Shown here: piece after piece, positions 5,132 through 5,930 of the stretch
Layout of the letters: each line of letters begins with the position of its first letter
Numbering within the stretch: the stretch's first letter is position 1
Assembly (NCBI GenBank): GCA_003023165.1
Contig: PXSD01000101.1
Span: forward strand, 1 to 5,930
From: Halobacteriales archaeon QS_9_67_15
GTDB lineage: Archaea > Halobacteriota > Halobacteria > Halobacteriales > Haloarculaceae
Direction: 5' to 3'
DNA: 5,930 nucleotides
Made by a program: the position numbers and the translations under genes
The notes under the pieces: model-generated
The model's database searches: none
What the model saw: the letters and a program-made list of their open reading frames with translations, nothing else
Told to the model about the DNA's origin: nothing

Positions 5132-5738
5132 ATGAACCGGAGCGAACGCGAGGCGGCCAAGCGGCGGGCGGGCGAGAGCGCGGCGGCACAGGTCGAGGAC
5201 GGCACCGTCGTGGGGCTCGGCAGCGGGAGCACGGCGGCCCACGCGATCCGCGCGCTCGGTCGCGAGGTCGACGCGGGGCTCGACGTCGAAGGCGTCCCCA
5301 CGTCGTTCCAGGCGCGGGAGACCGCCATCGAGGTCGGTATCCCGCTGACGACGCTCGGCGTCGTAGGCCTGGCCCGACGGTTGCCAGAGTTTGATCCCGT
5401 TGTCGGGCGCGGAGTTGTGGGAGGCGGTCACGGCGACGCCGGCGTCGGCGTCCTCCCACTCGACGCTCCGGGCGACCGTCGGCGTCGCGGCCAGTCCGAG
5501 GTCGACGACGTCGACGCCCGACCCTGAACTCCGTCGAGCAGACCGGAAAAGCGGGCCGGTGGTCTCGGACAACGGCAACCTCCTCCTCGATTGTGACTTC
5601 GGCACGATGCCCGACCCGGCCGGACTCGCGGCCGACCTGTCGGCGCTCCCGGGTGTCGTGGAACACGGACTGTTCGTGGACTTCACGGACGAGATACACG
5701 TCGGAACGGAGACAGATGTGACTGTCTTCGAGCCGTGA
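5132..5738 (+). pseudogene. rpiA: Ribose-5-phosphate isomerase A, middle replaced by phosphohexomutase DNA
   Basis: RpiA interconverts ribose 5-phosphate and ribulose 5-phosphate in the cytoplasm. The N-terminal part from ATG 5132 is clearly RpiA: AKRRAGESAA, then GLGSGSTAAHAIRALG (phosphate-binding loop), GVPTSFQARETAIE and GIPLTTL, about 75 residues. The authentic C-terminal part, from about 5520 to TGA 5738, reads DPELRRADRKSGPVVSDNGN, LLLDCDFG, then LPGVVEHGLFVDFTDEIHVG. In between, where the family has the catalytic DGAD and KGGGAA...REK motifs (about 80-85 residues), there is a 176-bp copy of phosphohexomutase DNA in antisense. The N-part frame reads through it and stops at 5527 (131 aa in all). 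The C-part is in a different frame. The product cannot be an active isomerase. A T-rich word (CGTTTT, 5101-5106) about 28 nt upstream is a weak promoter candidate. Real disruption or misassembly are both possible. Confidence 0.88.
5348..5523. repeat. 176-bp direct repeat, copy B (inside rpiA)
   Basis: It is identical to 4369-4544 except at 5423 (G for A), a synonymous GCT/GCC change in the alanine codon of TASHN when read as phosphohexomutase. At the left edge the first 10 bases (ACGACGCTCG) also fit native rpiA codons (LTTL) well, so the junction shows microhomology. At the right edge GACC also fits the rpiA codons for DP. No terminal inverted repeats or target-site duplication are seen, so this is not a transposon insertion. 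Confidence 0.95.
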
Positions 5739-5819
5739 TACGGATTATTGTCGCGATGTACCGGTACGCGCCGACCCTGGGGTCGGCGCTATCCGGAAAT
5801 AATCTACAATAATCCGTAT
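5738..5819. repeat. 82-bp inverted-repeat element with nested hairpin
   Basis: ATACGGATTATTGT (5738-5751) and its exact complement ACAATAATCCGTAT (5806-5819) are 14-bp perfect inverted ends. Inside, GCGCCGACC (5768-5776) and GGTCGGCGC (5781-5789) make a 9-bp stem with the loop CTGG, bracketed by CCGG/CCGG. The first base of the element is the last base of the rpiA stop codon. It could be a MITE-like element, a bidirectional terminator for the convergent rpiA and DUF1931 genes, or both. No target-site duplication is evident. Confidence 0.75.
5768..5789 (+). terminator. Strong stem-loop after rpiA
   Basis: This 9-bp GC stem with a 4-nt loop lies 30 bp after the rpiA stop and is followed by the A/T-rich GAAATAATCTACAATAAT. 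Archaeal termination relies mainly on oligo-T rather than hairpins, and no long T run follows, so a terminator role is only possible. RNA-end protection is an alternative. Confidence 0.35.
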
Positions 5820-5832
5820 GAGTACCCCTCGC

Positions 5833-5838
5833 AAAAAA
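5833..5838 (-). terminator. Oligo-T terminator of the DUF1931 gene
   Basis: A T6 run on the minus strand lies about 18 nt downstream of the stop codon of the leftward gene at 5857. Oligo-T tracts just after the stop are the usual archaeal termination signal. Confidence 0.5.
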
Positions 5839-5856
5839 CTCAGAAGGTGTCCGACC

Positions 5857-5930
5857 TTACAGGTCGCGCGGCTGGACCGTCTTCCGATCGTTGGCTTCGG
5901 CGCGTCGCTGCGCACGATCGAGGAGCTCCT
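5857..5930 (-). CDS. DUF1931 family histone-fold protein, C-terminal end only
   Basis: Only the last 23 codons plus TAA (5859-5857) are inside the window; the gene continues past the right edge. The visible residues, ELLDRAQRRAEANDRKTVQPRDL, end exactly as the short haloarchaeal DUF1931 proteins do (AARRAEANDRKTVQPRDL). These are about 55-aa histone-fold-like proteins. The RKTVxPxD helix end is a histone-fold hallmark. DNA binding is plausible by fold, but the role in haloarchaea is not established. The gene converges on rpiA. The assignment rests on a short but distinctive tail. Confidence 0.75.
   Translation of the reverse strand, partial: ELLDRAQRRAEANDRKTVQPRDL

Noticed and set aside
4872..5135. 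87-codon plus-strand frame ending in an ATGA overlap with rpiA
   Set aside because: The overlap and a nearby TATAAG are tempting, but the protein is strongly basic and Arg-rich with no motif, unlike acidic haloarchaeal proteins. Conservation would be needed to revive it.
5348..5523. Insertion sequence or intron/intein interrupting rpiA
   Set aside because: The segment is a piece of the neighbouring metabolic gene with no terminal repeats, splice motifs or transposase. RpiA residues are also lost rather than merely interrupted.
4847..5686. 279-codon minus-strand frame that contains the phosphohexomutase segment in rpiA
   Set aside because: Only the 58 or so codons in the repeat resemble a protein. 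The rest is antisense rpiA and intergenic DNA, so it is not a fusion gene.
1..5930. CRISPR array, tRNA or rRNA genes, toxin-antitoxin or defence genes
   Set aside because: Both strands were read for regularly spaced repeats, cloverleaf signatures and familiar defence motifs. None was seen.

Overview
The window looks like chromosomal DNA from a halophilic archaeon (class Halobacteria). GC is very high, the proteins are rich in Asp and Glu, codons favour third-position G/C, and several genes have a TATA-like box 25-30 nt before the start codon with no Shine-Dalgarno (leaderless type). Several proteins belong to haloarchaea-restricted families. Genus cannot be fixed from this sequence.

Left part (1-1310). 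The N-terminal two thirds of a class I SAM-dependent methyltransferase runs leftward off the edge. It is divergent from a rightward RecA/KaiC-like protein that lacks a P-loop (DUF7090-like). Their 302-bp spacer holds three stem-loops of the kind recurrent in haloarchaeal intergenic DNA. Middle (1387-3262). A leftward, membrane-anchored arylsulfotransferase-like beta-propeller protein with several N-glycosylation sequons is divergent from a 52-aa double-CxxC microprotein (DUF7563-like).

Right part (3403-5738) is the unusual section. A leftward phosphohexomutase gene has all its downstream motifs, but its N-terminal start (MFGTSGIRGPVGD) is joined out of frame to the rest, with about 45 residues missing. 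Beyond it lie a 42-aa zinc-ribbon microprotein gene and a rightward rpiA (ribose-5-phosphate isomerase A). The rpiA gene has lost its catalytic middle. In its place is a 176-bp segment that matches the phosphohexomutase gene at 175 of 176 positions, 979 bp away in direct orientation. One edge of this segment coincides with the deletion junction in the phosphohexomutase. Both metabolic genes are therefore broken as given. This is either a real linked rearrangement or an assembly or gap-filling artefact. The evidence in the window does not decide between them, and RpiA is expected to be important for nucleotide synthesis.

Right end (5738-5930). An 82-bp inverted-repeat element with a strong nested hairpin starts on the last base of the rpiA stop codon. 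It is followed by an oligo-T terminator and the C-terminal end of a leftward DUF1931 histone-fold protein.

No tRNA, rRNA, CRISPR array or transposase gene was recognised. The genes are mostly single transcription units in divergent or convergent pairs rather than one operon, so no shared pathway is claimed beyond sugar-phosphate metabolism for the two broken genes.
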